From positions 1-64,000 of the forward strand of contig JAEUOU010000015.1 of the NCBI GenBank assembly GCA_016790575.1: a DNA stretch of 64,000 nucleotides, given 5' to 3'. The notes below the pieces were generated by a model that saw only the letters and a list, made by a program, of their open reading frames with translations, was not told the DNA's origin and did no database searches. Of the stretch, positions 1-8,673 are shown in pieces. Numbering within the stretch: position 1 is the first letter of the stretch; every line of letters begins with the position of its first letter. Source of the DNA: Burkholderiaceae bacterium. GTDB lineage: Bacteria; Pseudomonadota; Gammaproteobacteria; Burkholderiales; Burkholderiaceae_C. The translations under genes were made by a program, and so were the position numbers.

Positions 1-764
1 TCGTCGAAGATCAGCAGGATGCCGTGCTTGTCGCAGATCTCGCGCAGGCGCTTCAAATACCCCTGCGGCGGGATGTACCAGCCCGCGCTGCCGGCGACCG
101 GCTCGACGATCACGGCCGCCACGTTGCTCGGGTCGTGCAGCGGCAGGATGCGGTTTTCCAGCTCCAGCAGGATGTCCTCGTTCCACACCGGTTCCTGGTT
201 GTGGATGTAGGCGTGGTTGACCGGGTCGTGGATGAAGCGCAGGTGGTCCACGCGCGGCAGCAGCGAGGTGCCGTAGACCTTGCGGTTGGCCGGGATGCCG
301 CCGACGCTCATGCCGCCGAAGTTGACGCCGTGGTAGCCGCGCTCGCGGCCGATGAAGAGGTTGCGGTGGCCCTCGCCGCGCGCGCGGTGGTAGGCAAGCG
401 CGACCTTGAGCGAGGTGTCGGCGGCTTCCGATCCGGAGTTGCAGAACAGCACCTTGTTCAGGTCGCCCGGTGCCATCGCCGCGATCATCTCGGCGGCGCG
501 GAAGGCCTTGTCGTTGCTTACGCTGAAGGCGGTCGAATAGTCCAGCGTGTCGAGCTGGGCCTTGATCGCCTCGTTGATCGGTTTGCGGTTGTGGCCCGCG
601 CCCACGCACCAGAGGCTGGAGATGCCGTCGATGACCTGGCGGCCGTCGTGGGTCGTGAAATACATGCCGTCGGCACCGACGAAGACGCGCGGGTCTTTCT
701 GGAAGGCGCGGTTGGGCGTGAAGGGCAACCACTGGTTGTCCATGCGGAAGTCGGTGTAGGCCAT
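1..764 (-). CDS. Class III omega-amino acid:pyruvate aminotransferase, N-terminal part (runs off the window)
   Basis: About 254 residues are visible, reading leftwards from an ATG at 764 preceded by GGAGACC. The start (MAYTDFRMDNQWLPFTPNR), the motif SSLWCVGAGH and the pattern NSGSEAADTSLKVALAYHRA are typical of PLP-dependent class III aminotransferases of the beta-alanine/omega-amino acid:pyruvate group. The window ends just at the LLIFDE strand that carries the PLP-contacting Asp, so the Schiff-base lysine lies outside. These enzymes move an amino group from a non-alpha amino acid or polyamine to pyruvate. It is divergent from purU. Substrate cannot be assigned from this part. Confidence 0.85.
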   Translation of the reverse strand, partial: MAYTDFRMDNQWLPFTPNRAFQKDPRVFVGADGMYFTTHDGRQVIDGISSLWCVGAGHNRKPINEAIKAQLDTLDYSTAFSVSNDKAFRAAEMIAAMAPGDLNKVLFCNSGSEAADTSLKVALAYHRARGEGHRNLFIGRERGYHGVNFGGMSVGGIPANRKVYGTSLLPRVDHLRFIHDPVNHAYIHNQEPVWNEDILLELENRILPLHDPSNVAAVIVEPVAGSAGWYIPPQGYLKRLREICDKHGILLIFD

Positions 765-882
765 GGGGTCTCCGGATGCGCGACGGCGGCGTGGGGTGAA
801 GTGGCCGGATTCTGGCACCGTTTCTACGACATCGACAGGTCCACTGCGTCCGCCACGACGCGGCCCACCCGGGCCGTGCTGC

Positions 883-888
883 GACAAT
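883..888 (+). promoter_or_regulatory. Candidate -10 hexamer of purU
   Basis: GACAAT lies 11 nt before the purU ATG. If used as a -10, the mRNA leader would be only 3-4 nt. No convincing -35 is seen. Confidence 0.3.
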
Positions 889-898
889 CGCGCCAACC

Positions 899-1747
899 AT
901 GAACCACACCTACGTTCTCACCCTGTCCTGCCAGGACCGCCCTGGCATCGTGCACGCCGTCTCGGGCTTCCTGCTGGAGCGCGGCGGCAACATCGAGGAA
1001 GCCGCCCAGTACAACGATCACGGCACGGGACTGTTCTTCATGCGGGTGCAGTTCACCTGCAAGGCGCTGACGCAGGACGACCTGCGCCTGCAGCTTGGGC
1101 AGTTCGCCGAGCCGTTCGGCATGCAGTGGGGTCTGCACCCGCTGGCCGAGCCGATGAAGACCGTGATCTTCGTGAGCAAGGAAGGCCACTGCCTGAACGA
1201 CCTGCTGTTCCGCTGGAAGAGCGGCCTGCTGCGCCTGGACATCCGCGCCATCGTCAGCAACCACCGCGACTTCTACCAGCTCGCCGCCAGCTACAACGTT
1301 CCGTTTCACCACATCCCCCTGACGGCGGCCACGAAAGCGCAGGCCGAGGCCAAACAGCTGGAGGTGATCCGCAGCGAGGGCGCGGAGCTGGTGGTGCTGG
1401 CGCGCTACATGCAGATCCTGTCGGACAACCTGTGCCGCGAGCTCTCCGGCAAGGCGATCAACATCCACCACAGCTTCCTGCCCAGCTTCAAGGGCGCCAA
1501 GCCGTATTACCAGGCGCACGACCGCGGCGTGAAGCTGATCGGCGCGACCGCCCACTACGTGACGGCCGACCTGGACGAGGGTCCGATCATCGAGCAGGAC
1601 GTGGCCCGCGTGGACCACACCGACGGCGTGGAGGACCTCACCGCCCTGGGCCGCGACACCGAGAGCCAGGTGCTGGCGCGCGCGGTGAAGTGGCACAGCG
1701 AGCACCGCGTCCTGTTGAACGGCCACAAGACGGTGGTTTTCAAATGA
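899..1747 (+). CDS. purU: Formyltetrahydrofolate deformylase
   Basis: 282 aa, the usual length of PurU. It hydrolyses 10-formyl-THF to formate and THF in the cytosol and so balances one-carbon pools. Residues 1 to about 80 form an ACT domain (LTLSCQDRPGIVHAVSGFL) that in the family senses glycine or methionine. The rest is a formyltransferase fold with the active-site strand INIHHSFLPSFKGAKPY and the later LDEGPIIEQDV segment carrying the catalytic Asp. It is divergent from the aminotransferase and followed by a GC-rich hairpin repeat. Start chosen at ATG 899, which gives the normal MNHTYVLTLSC N-terminus. Confidence 0.96.
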   Translation: MNHTYVLTLSCQDRPGIVHAVSGFLLERGGNIEEAAQYNDHGTGLFFMRVQFTCKALTQDDLRLQLGQFAEPFGMQWGLHPLAEPMKTVIFVSKEGHCLNDLLFRWKSGLLRLDIRAIVSNHRDFYQLAASYNVPFHHIPLTAATKAQAEAKQLEVIRSEGAELVVLARYMQILSDNLCRELSGKAINIHHSFLPSFKGAKPYYQAHDRGVKLIGATAHYVTADLDEGPIIEQDVARVDHTDGVEDLTALGRDTESQVLARAVKWHSEHRVLLNGHKTVVFK

Positions 1748-1751
1748 ACCA

Positions 1752-1830
1752 AGCCCCCACGCTCCGCCGCTACGCGGGTCGCTGCCCCCCGAGGGGGCTG
1801 ACCTGCCTTGGGGCGGCCCGGCGGCAGGTC
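1752..1830 (+). repeat. GC-rich 3'-end hairpin repeat, copy I
   Basis: Starts 5 nt after the purU stop codon. It has a GCCCCCACGCTCC lead, a CCCCC-GAGG hairpin and then an 8-bp inverted repeat GACCTGCC (1800-1807) / GGCAGGTC (1823-1830). These arms enclose a 15-nt loop, TTGGGGCGGCCCGGC. The element ends 8 nt before the LysR start. Related copies lie near 18131, 33639 and 35294. Confidence 0.75.
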
Positions 1831-1838
1831 GCATTCCT

Positions 1839-2708
1839 ATGACCATCCGCATCCCGCCCATCCAGTGTCTGCTGACCTTCGAGGCGCTGGCGCGCCTGCG
1901 CAGCGTGACGCAGACGGCGGACGAGCTGTGCGTGACGCCAAGTGCGGTGAGCCACCGCATCAAGCAGCTCGAACAGATCCTGGGCACCAAGCTGTTCGGG
2001 CGGGCGGATTTTTCCTTGACCACCGAGGGCAGCGAGTACCTCGCTCAGGTGCGCGAAGGCCTGGCGTCGCTGCAGAAGTTCCCCAGCAGTACGGCCTCGC
2101 CGGGTCGGCGCAAGCTGCGGCTGGCGGTCACGCCGACCTTTGCCCGCTCCATCCTGCTGCCGCGTCTGAAGCAGTTTTCCGACGCCTATCCCGAGATCGA
2201 CCTGACGTTGCAGGTCAGCATCCCGCTGCTGGACGTGGTGGCCGAAGATGCTGATCTGATGATCCGCTTCGGCACCGGGCGCTACGCCGACGTGGAACAC
2301 GTCTGCCTGATGAAGGACGAGGTCACGCCGCTGGCCTCACCGGCCTTCGTGCGCGAGCACGGCCCGTTCGAAGCGCCGCAGGACCTGGAAGGCGAGCCCC
2401 TGCTGCGCAGCCCGCTGGAGCCTTGGCGTACCTGGTTTGCGGCGCACGACCTGGACTGGCCGGAGCCGGTCGACGGCTCGCAGTTCAACGACATCGGCCT
2501 GATGTGCGACGCGGCTGCGGCCGGCATGGGCGTGGCGCTGGTGCGCATGAAGCTGGCGGCGCCCTGGCTGGAGAACGGCACGCTGGTGCCGCTCTACCCG
2601 CGCCACGTGCCCAGCCCGCACGCGCACTACCTGTGCTGGCGTACCGGCACCATGGACCGCTGGGAGTGCGCCGCCTTCGCCGAGTGGCTGCGCAACTCCC
2701 TGAGCTGA
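1839..2708 (+). CDS. LysR family transcriptional regulator, GcvA-like
   Basis: 289 aa. The N-terminal winged helix-turn-helix (about 8-65; TQTADELCVTPSAVSHRIKQ) starts with the IPPIQCLLTFEALAR pattern characteristic of the GcvA branch. It is followed by a linker helix and a LysR substrate-binding domain from about 90 to 285. GcvA proteins control glycine cleavage in enterobacteria, but many paralogues exist and the ligand here is unknown. Its neighbour purU is in one-carbon metabolism, which is suggestive only. The stop codon abuts the stop of the convergent Hsp20 gene with no gap. Confidence 0.9.
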   Translation: MTIRIPPIQCLLTFEALARLRSVTQTADELCVTPSAVSHRIKQLEQILGTKLFGRADFSLTTEGSEYLAQVREGLASLQKFPSSTASPGRRKLRLAVTPTFARSILLPRLKQFSDAYPEIDLTLQVSIPLLDVVAEDADLMIRFGTGRYADVEHVCLMKDEVTPLASPAFVREHGPFEAPQDLEGEPLLRSPLEPWRTWFAAHDLDWPEPVDGSQFNDIGLMCDAAAAGMGVALVRMKLAAPWLENGTLVPLYPRHVPSPHAHYLCWRTGTMDRWECAAFAEWLRNSLS

Positions 2709-3137
2709 TTACTCGACGTTCAGGCGCTGGCCGGCCAGCGCCACCTTCTTCGGCAACGTCAGCGTCAGCACGCCGTTCTCATACTTCGCCTTCGAGCGCT
2801 CGTTGTCGATGTCGGTCGCGAGCTGGAAGCTGCGGGCCACGGCGCCGTAGTAGCGCTCGGCGCGCAGCACCTTCTCGTCCTGGGTCTGGCTGTCCTGCTG
2901 CTTGACCTCGGCGCGCAGGGTCACCACGCTGCCTTCGACCGTCACGTGGATGTCTTCCTTGGCCACACCCGGCACCTCGGCCACCACCGTGTAGGCGGAC
3001 GGCGTCTCCTTCACGTCGATCTTGATCTGCGAAGGCGACGGCAGGTTGTCGCCGTGCAGCGGGCGGACATAGAAGCCGGGCGCGACGTCCTTGAAGAAGT
3101 CGTCAAACAGGCTGGAACGGGCGATCAGATGGTTCAT
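2709..3137 (-). CDS. Small heat shock protein, Hsp20/alpha-crystallin family
   Basis: 142 aa ATP-independent holdase. The alpha-crystallin domain runs from about residue 38 (IKIDVKETPSAYTVVAEVPG) to 135 and ends in the class signature NGVLTLTLPKK; a short tail follows. The N-terminal arm has FDDFFKDVAPGF, typical of proteobacterial class A IbpA-like proteins. The ATG at 3137 follows a GGAG ribosome site. The gene is monocistronic and convergent with the LysR gene. A CTTGAAA element upstream suggests sigma-32 control. Confidence 0.95.
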   Translation of the reverse strand: MNHLIARSSLFDDFFKDVAPGFYVRPLHGDNLPSPSQIKIDVKETPSAYTVVAEVPGVAKEDIHVTVEGSVVTLRAEVKQQDSQTQDEKVLRAERYYGAVARSFQLATDIDNERSKAKYENGVLTLTLPKKVALAGQRLNVE

Positions 3138-3201
3138 GGTGGACTCCAGAAATCGGGTGGGTGGTTCAGGGGACCGGCTCTGGCGGCCCCGTGCAAATCA
3201 G

Positions 3202-3227
3202 ATAGACACGGCCGTGCGCTTTTCAAG
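3202..3227 (-). promoter_or_regulatory. Candidate sigma-32 heat-shock promoter of hsp20
   Basis: On the minus strand a perfect CTTGAAA (-35 type, 3227-3221) is followed about 11-12 nt later by GTGTCTAT (3209-3202) as a weak -10 match. The predicted start is about 58 nt before the ATG. CTTGAAA is the known sigma-32 -35 consensus; use here is inferred from its position upstream of an Hsp20 gene. Confidence 0.5.
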
Positions 3228-3317
3228 ACCCGCAGGCATTGAGCCGTCGCAAACGACCCAAAGTCCGCTCAACCGGCCTTGCAAGTTTCTTCAATGCGCA
3301 AACCGGGCGGCCCGCCG

Positions 3318-3323
3318 TACACT
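3318..3323 (+). promoter_or_regulatory. Candidate -10 for a leaderless glcD mRNA
   Basis: TACACT ends 8 nt before the ATG at 3331, and the sequence between (GCCGCGC) has no ribosome site. Transcription would start at or next to the ATG. Confidence 0.35.
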
Positions 3324-3330
3324 GCCGCGC

Positions 3331-4833
3331 ATGAACGCCCCTGCCGCCCCGACCGAAGTCACCCGCGCCGATCGCGCCGCCCGCCAGGCCGAGGTGGTGC
3401 GTGCCCTGCAGGCCGTGTTGCCGGCCCATGCCCTGCTGTGGCAGGCCGAGGACACCGTGCCTTACGAATGCGACGGCCTGACCGCCTACCGCCAGCGGCC
3501 CCTGGTGGTGGCCCTGCCGGAAACCGAAGCGCAGGTAGCCGCCGCGCTCAGGGCCTGCCACGCGCTGGACGTGCCGGTGGTGGCGCGCGGTGCCGGCACT
3601 GGCCTCTCCGGCGGTGCCATGCCACACGCCATGGGCGTGACACTGTCGCTGGCCAAGTTCAACAGGATCGTCTCGGTCGATGCCCGCTCACGCACGGCGG
3701 TCGTGCAAGCCGGCGTGCGCAACCTCGCCATCAGCGAAGCCGCGGCGCCACACGGCCTGTACTACGCGCCGGACCCGAGCAGCCAGATCGCCTGCACCAT
3801 CGGCGGCAACGTGGCGGAGAACTCCGGCGGCGTGCACTGCCTGAAGTACGGGCTGACGGTGCACAACGTGCTGCAGGTGCGCGGCTTCACCGTCGAGGGC
3901 GAACCCGTCACCTTCGGTGGCACCGCCCTGGACACGCCGGGCCTGGACCTGCTGTCGCTGGTGATCGGCAGCGAAGGCATGCTGGCGGTGGTGACCGAGG
4001 TGGTGGTCAAGCTGGTGCCCAAGCCCCTGCTGGCGCGCTGCATCATGGCCAGCTTCGACGACATCCAGAAGGCCGGCGACGCGGTGGCCGCCGTGATCGC
4101 CGCCGGCATCATTCCGGCCGGGCTGGAAATGATGGACAAACCCATGACGGCGGCGGTCGAGGACTTCGTCAAGGCCGGCTACGACCTGAACGCCGAAGCC
4201 ATCCTGCTGTGCGAAAGCGACGGCACGCCCGAAGAAGTGGAAGAGGAAATCGGCCGCATGAGCGCGGTGCTGCGCGGCTGCGGCGCGACCGCCATCGCGG
4301 TGAGCCGCGACGAGGCCGAGCGCCTGCGCTTCTGGAGCGGCCGCAAGAACGCCTTCCCGGCGTCGGGCCGCATCAGCCCCGACTACATGTGCATGGACTC
4401 GACCATCCCGCGCAAGCGCCTGGCCGACATCCTGATCGCCATCGGCCATATGGAGAAGAAGTACGGCTTGCGCTGCGCCAACGTGTTCCATGCCGGCGAC
4501 GGCAACCTGCACCCGCTGATCCTGTTCGATGCCAACGACCCCGACCAGCTGCGCCGCTGCGAGCAGTTTGGCGCCGACATCCTGGAAACCAGCGTCGCCA
4601 TGGGTGGCACGGTGACCGGCGAACACGGCGTGGGTGTGGAAAAAGTGAACAGCATGTGCGTGCAGTTTTCGCCCGAGGAAAACGCGCAGATGTTCGCGGT
4701 CAAACGCGCCTTTGATACCAAAGAGCTACTGAATCCCGGCAAAGTGATTCCGACCCTGCAACGTTGTGCCGAATACGGAAAGATGCTCGTGCGGGGTGGT
4801 CGCCTCAGCCACCCGGATTTGCCCCGTTTCTGA
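3331..4833 (+). CDS. glcD: Glycolate oxidase FAD-binding subunit GlcD
   Basis: 500 aa, matching E. coli GlcD in length. It starts at ATG 3331; the longer upstream frame has no family similarity. Visible are YECDGLTAYR, the PCMH-type FAD-binding domain with RGAGTGLSGGAMP and PDPSSQIACTIGGNVAENSG, and the FAD-oxidase C domain with VFHAGDGNLHPLILFDAND and GEHGVGVEKVN. GlcD oxidises glycolate or D-lactate to the 2-oxoacid as part of a GlcDEF complex. No glcE or glcF follows: the next gene is a sensor kinase. Its partner subunits must lie elsewhere or be absent. Confidence 0.92.
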   Translation: MNAPAAPTEVTRADRAARQAEVVRALQAVLPAHALLWQAEDTVPYECDGLTAYRQRPLVVALPETEAQVAAALRACHALDVPVVARGAGTGLSGGAMPHAMGVTLSLAKFNRIVSVDARSRTAVVQAGVRNLAISEAAAPHGLYYAPDPSSQIACTIGGNVAENSGGVHCLKYGLTVHNVLQVRGFTVEGEPVTFGGTALDTPGLDLLSLVIGSEGMLAVVTEVVVKLVPKPLLARCIMASFDDIQKAGDAVAAVIAAGIIPAGLEMMDKPMTAAVEDFVKAGYDLNAEAILLCESDGTPEEVEEEIGRMSAVLRGCGATAIAVSRDEAERLRFWSGRKNAFPASGRISPDYMCMDSTIPRKRLADILIAIGHMEKKYGLRCANVFHAGDGNLHPLILFDANDPDQLRRCEQFGADILETSVAMGGTVTGEHGVGVEKVNSMCVQFSPEENAQMFAVKRAFDTKELLNPGKVIPTLQRCAEYGKMLVRGGRLSHPDLPRF

Positions 4834-4884
4834 GGGTCAGATTTCCATCTTGCGCCCGCCGTCCCTGCGGTAAAGTGGGGAGCG

Positions 4885-7800
4885 ATGAGCGCCATACACC
4901 GCTTCCCAGGGAACACTGCCCCCCGTGCGACAACCGCCGACGGCGGTGCGTCCGAGCGCGAGCGCGCACTGGAATCCCAGGTGCAAGCGCTGCAGGACGA
5001 GGTGGCCCGGCTGCGCGCCGCCGCAGAGGGCAGCGGCGGGAACCCGGTGCCACCGACGGTCGTCGGTCCGGACGATCCCTACAGCGCCCTGTTTGCGGCG
5101 CTCGGCAGTGTGTTCCCGATCGGCATGTTCCGCATCCAGCCCGACGGCAGCCTGTTGAGCGTCGACACGATGATGGAGCAGATCTTCGGCATGGGCGCCG
5201 AGGATTTCAAGGAGTACGGGTGGATGCGAGGCATCCATCCCGACGATCTGGCGCAGGTCCGCGACCACTGGACGCACGGCGTCTCGAAGGGGGAAAGCAC
5301 CAGCCTGGAATTCCGACTGCAGCGCCCCGGTACCGACGCCGTCACGCATGTGGTCGCCCGCAACATTCCGCAGTTCGACGAGCAGGGCCGGCTGGTCGGC
5401 CAGCTCGGCTTCGTGCAGGACATCAGCCAGTTGCGCAAGCTGGAGGCCGAGGCCCGCATCAAGGACGAACTCAACCGCCAGATCATCGCCAGCAGCCCTG
5501 ACTGCACCAAGGTGCTCGACCTTGACGCGCATGTCCTGCAGATGACCGAACGGGGCTGCAAGCTGGTGGAGGTCGACGATTTCGAGCAGGTGCGCGGCAC
5601 CGACTGGACCACCTGGTGGCCGGAGGGCGGTCAGGCACAGGCGCGTGAGGCCCTGGAACAGGCCAAGCGGCTGGGCAGCGGCCGCTTCGTCGCATTCGGC
5701 ACCACGTTCAAGGGAACGCCCAAGTGGTGGGATACCGTGGTCTCGCCGATCACCGATCACGCTGGCAAGCCGGTCATGCTGCTGGCCGTCTCGCGCGACA
5801 TCACCGACACCTACGAACAGCAGGAAAAGATCCGGCAACTCAACGCCGAGCTGGAAACCCGGGTGGACGAACGCACCCGTGAACTGGCGGCCCTCAATGA
5901 GCGCCTGCGACTGACACTGCAGGACGCGCAAACGCTCTACAACCGCGCGCCTTGCGGTTACCACTCGGTCGATGCCGACGGCACCTACGTGATGGTCAAC
6001 CAGACCGAGCTGGACTGGCTGGGGTTCCGGCGCGACGAGGTCATTGGCAAGATGCGCTTCCGTGATTTCGTGGTGGACGCCTACCAGGACGTGATCAAGG
6101 AGCGACTGCAGCGCCTGATCGCCGGCGAGCGGATCGACGCCGCCGAGCTGGGCATCCGGCGCCGCGACGGTTCCAGCTTCGTGGCGCTGCTCAGCAGCAC
6201 GGCGGTGCTGGACGAACAGGGTCGCTTCGTCCGCACCAACAACACCCTGGTCGACATCAGCGCCCGCAAGGCGGCGGAAAGGGCGCTGCAGACGCAGGGC
6301 AGCTTCCTCCAGACGGTCACCAACAGCATCCCGGTGCAGATCGCGTTTTTCGACCGCGACCTGATCTGCCGCTTTGCCAACGCGAGCTATGCCCGCTGGA
6401 CCGGCACGCGGGCCGAGGATCTGGTCGGCATGCACCTGCGCGACATCGCGCGGCCGGAAAACTACGCCGAAGCCCAGGTGCCGCTCAAGGCCGCCCTTCG
6501 CGGCGAGTGCCAGTTGTTCGAAGGCAACCGCACCTTCCCCGACGGTCACAGCTTCTACGCCAGCATCCAGTACACACCCTATCTGCGAGACGGCCATGTC
6601 GACGGCCTGTTCATCCAGATGGTGGACATCACCGAGCGCAAGGCGTCCGAGGACCATGTCCGCGAAGCCAACCGGCAGCTCGCCGACGCGCTGGATCTGG
6701 CGCAGACCCTCTACAACCAGGCCCCCTGCGGCTACCACTCGCTGGACATCACCGGCAAGTTCGTGTCGATCAACGACACCGAGCTGGCCTGGCTAGGCTA
6801 CGAACGCGACGAGGTGATCGGCAAGCTCGGCTTCCGGGACGTCGTGCTGCCCACCCGGGTCCCGCTGCTCGAAGAGCGCATGGAACAGCTGATCCGGGAA
6901 GGTGTTCTGAGCGGTGCCGAATACGAAATGCGGCGCAAGGACGGCTCGTCCTTCCCGGCCCTGCTGTCCTCGTCGGCGGTGCGGGACGAGCAAGGCCGCT
7001 TCCTGCGCAGCAACACGACCGTCGTCGACATCACGCAGCGCAAGCAGGCCGAGATCGCCCTGCGCGAGAACCAGCGATTCCTGCAGACGGTCACCGACCA
7101 CGTGCCCGGCGTGATCTCCTACCTGGACGCCATGCTGCGCTTCCGTTTCGCCAACGAGGAGCACCGCCGCCTGTACGGACTGGACCCGGCCAAAGTGCTC
7201 GGCCTGCACATCGGCGAGTGTCTGCCCCCGGACATCTGGCGCGAGGTCCAGCCCAGACTGGAAGGTGCTCTCAACGGCCAGTTGCAGCACTACGAGGCCT
7301 GGCGCACGGTCCCCAGCGGCGCGCCGATGTACATCAGCGCCACCTACCTGCCCGACATGGTCGACGGACTGGTCCAGGGCGTGATCGTGCAGATCATCGA
7401 CATCACCGAACGCAAGCGGGTCGAGGAGCGGGTGAACCAGCTCAATGACGAGCTGGAGGTGCGCATCCGCGAGCGGTCGGTGGAGCTGCTGGAGAGCGAG
7501 CAGCGCTTCCGGCTGATGGCGGACAACCTGCGCGAGTACTGCATCTATTTCCTGGATGACGAGGGCCTGATCACCGACTGGTCCGACAGCGCGCAACGCA
7601 TGGAGGGCTACTCGCCCTCTGAAATGCTCGGCCAGCACTATGCCAAGGTGCTGGAACGCGACAACCCCGACGAGGCCATGAACAACGCCGTGCAGATGCT
7701 GCGCATGGCCGCCTCCAGGGGACAGCATGAATTGCACAACTGGCGCACCCGCAAGGATGGTTCGCGCTACTGGGCCCACTCCCTGCTGATCGCACTGCGT

Positions 7801-8673
7801 GACGACAGCGGCGAGCTGCGCGGTTTCGCAAAGATCAGCCGCGACATGACCGATGCCAAGCGGCTGGACGACCTGATCCGCAACATCAACGACGAGCTGG
7901 AGAACCGGGTCGTCGAGCGAACCGAACAGCTCCTGGCGGCCAACAAGGACCTGGAATCGTTCTCCTATTCGGTCTCGCACGACCTGCGCTCACCACTGCG
8001 CCACATCTCCAGCTTCGTGAGCCTGCTGGAGGAGCACCTGGCCGAAAAGAGCGATGACACCACCCTGCGCTACCTGGGCACGATCGGCAACTCTGCCCGC
8101 CACATGAGCCAGCTCATCGACGGTCTGCTGGCCTTCTCGCGCCTGGGCCGTGCCGCGGTCAATGTGATGCCGGTGGACTTCACCATGCTGGTCGAAGCCG
8201 TGGTCAGCCAGATCGCGCACGACACCGACGGCCGCATCGTCGACTGGGTGATCGCCCCCGACCTGCCCGTGGTCCAGGGCGACGCGCTGCTGTTGCGCGA
8301 GGTCTGGGCGAACCTGCTGGGCAACGCCTTCAAATACACCCGCCCCCGGGAACGCGCCCGCATCGAAGTCGGCTGGAGCGTCGATCCGGCGGTGGGTTAC
8401 ACCTTCTTTGTCAAGGACAACGGTGTCGGATTTGATACCAAGTTCGCTCAAAAACTCTTCGGCGTGTTCCAGCGGCTGCACCGCGCCACGGAGTTTGAAG
8501 GAACCGGTATCGGCCTGGCGCTGACACGCCGCATCCTGGAACGCCACGGTGGTAGCATCTGGGCAGAAAGCCAACCCGGGGAGGGTAGCGTGTTCCATTT
8601 CTCGCTGCCTTTTGAAGGCTGCAGTCCTTCCGAGACGACCTCCGACTCCATTCCCTCCGTGCTGGAACCATGA
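4885..8673 (+). CDS. Multi-PAS sensor histidine kinase (seven PAS domains)
   Basis: 1262 aa, no membrane segment, so probably cytosolic. Approximate order: PAS1 63-190, PAS2 200-310, coiled coil 313-345, PAS3 348-465, PAS4 471-590, PAS5 606-725, PAS6 730-850, PAS7 870-985, HisKA with the phospho-acceptor in YSVSHDLRSPL (His1032), HATPase with GNAFKYTRP, KDNGVGFD and GTGIGLALTRR. PAS3-PAS4 and PAS5-PAS6 are a tandem duplication with an offset of exactly 774 nt. The HisKA/HATPase style is that of phytochrome-like kinases, but no GAF/PHY domain is present. The stop overlaps the response regulator start (ATGA). The signal is unknown. Confidence 0.93.
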   Translation: MSAIHRFPGNTAPRATTADGGASERERALESQVQALQDEVARLRAAAEGSGGNPVPPTVVGPDDPYSALFAALGSVFPIGMFRIQPDGSLLSVDTMMEQIFGMGAEDFKEYGWMRGIHPDDLAQVRDHWTHGVSKGESTSLEFRLQRPGTDAVTHVVARNIPQFDEQGRLVGQLGFVQDISQLRKLEAEARIKDELNRQIIASSPDCTKVLDLDAHVLQMTERGCKLVEVDDFEQVRGTDWTTWWPEGGQAQAREALEQAKRLGSGRFVAFGTTFKGTPKWWDTVVSPITDHAGKPVMLLAVSRDITDTYEQQEKIRQLNAELETRVDERTRELAALNERLRLTLQDAQTLYNRAPCGYHSVDADGTYVMVNQTELDWLGFRRDEVIGKMRFRDFVVDAYQDVIKERLQRLIAGERIDAAELGIRRRDGSSFVALLSSTAVLDEQGRFVRTNNTLVDISARKAAERALQTQGSFLQTVTNSIPVQIAFFDRDLICRFANASYARWTGTRAEDLVGMHLRDIARPENYAEAQVPLKAALRGECQLFEGNRTFPDGHSFYASIQYTPYLRDGHVDGLFIQMVDITERKASEDHVREANRQLADALDLAQTLYNQAPCGYHSLDITGKFVSINDTELAWLGYERDEVIGKLGFRDVVLPTRVPLLEERMEQLIREGVLSGAEYEMRRKDGSSFPALLSSSAVRDEQGRFLRSNTTVVDITQRKQAEIALRENQRFLQTVTDHVPGVISYLDAMLRFRFANEEHRRLYGLDPAKVLGLHIGECLPPDIWREVQPRLEGALNGQLQHYEAWRTVPSGAPMYISATYLPDMVDGLVQGVIVQIIDITERKRVEERVNQLNDELEVRIRERSVELLESEQRFRLMADNLREYCIYFLDDEGLITDWSDSAQRMEGYSPSEMLGQHYAKVLERDNPDEAMNNAVQMLRMAASRGQHELHNWRTRKDGSRYWAHSLLIALRDDSGELRGFAKISRDMTDAKRLDDLIRNINDELENRVVERTEQLLAANKDLESFSYSVSHDLRSPLRHISSFVSLLEEHLAEKSDDTTLRYLGTIGNSARHMSQLIDGLLAFSRLGRAAVNVMPVDFTMLVEAVVSQIAHDTDGRIVDWVIAPDLPVVQGDALLLREVWANLLGNAFKYTRPRERARIEVGWSVDPAVGYTFFVKDNGVGFDTKFAQKLFGVFQRLHRATEFEGTGIGLALTRRILERHGGSIWAESQPGEGSVFHFSLPFEGCSPSETTSDSIPSVLEP

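Noticed and set aside
24-902. 292-residue plus-strand frame opposite the partial aminotransferase
   Set aside because: The minus strand encodes a clear class III aminotransferase; the plus frame has no similarity.
4837-6738. 633-residue minus-strand frame opposite the sensor kinase
   Set aside because: Mirrors PAS-coding codons; no motif and no ribosome site.
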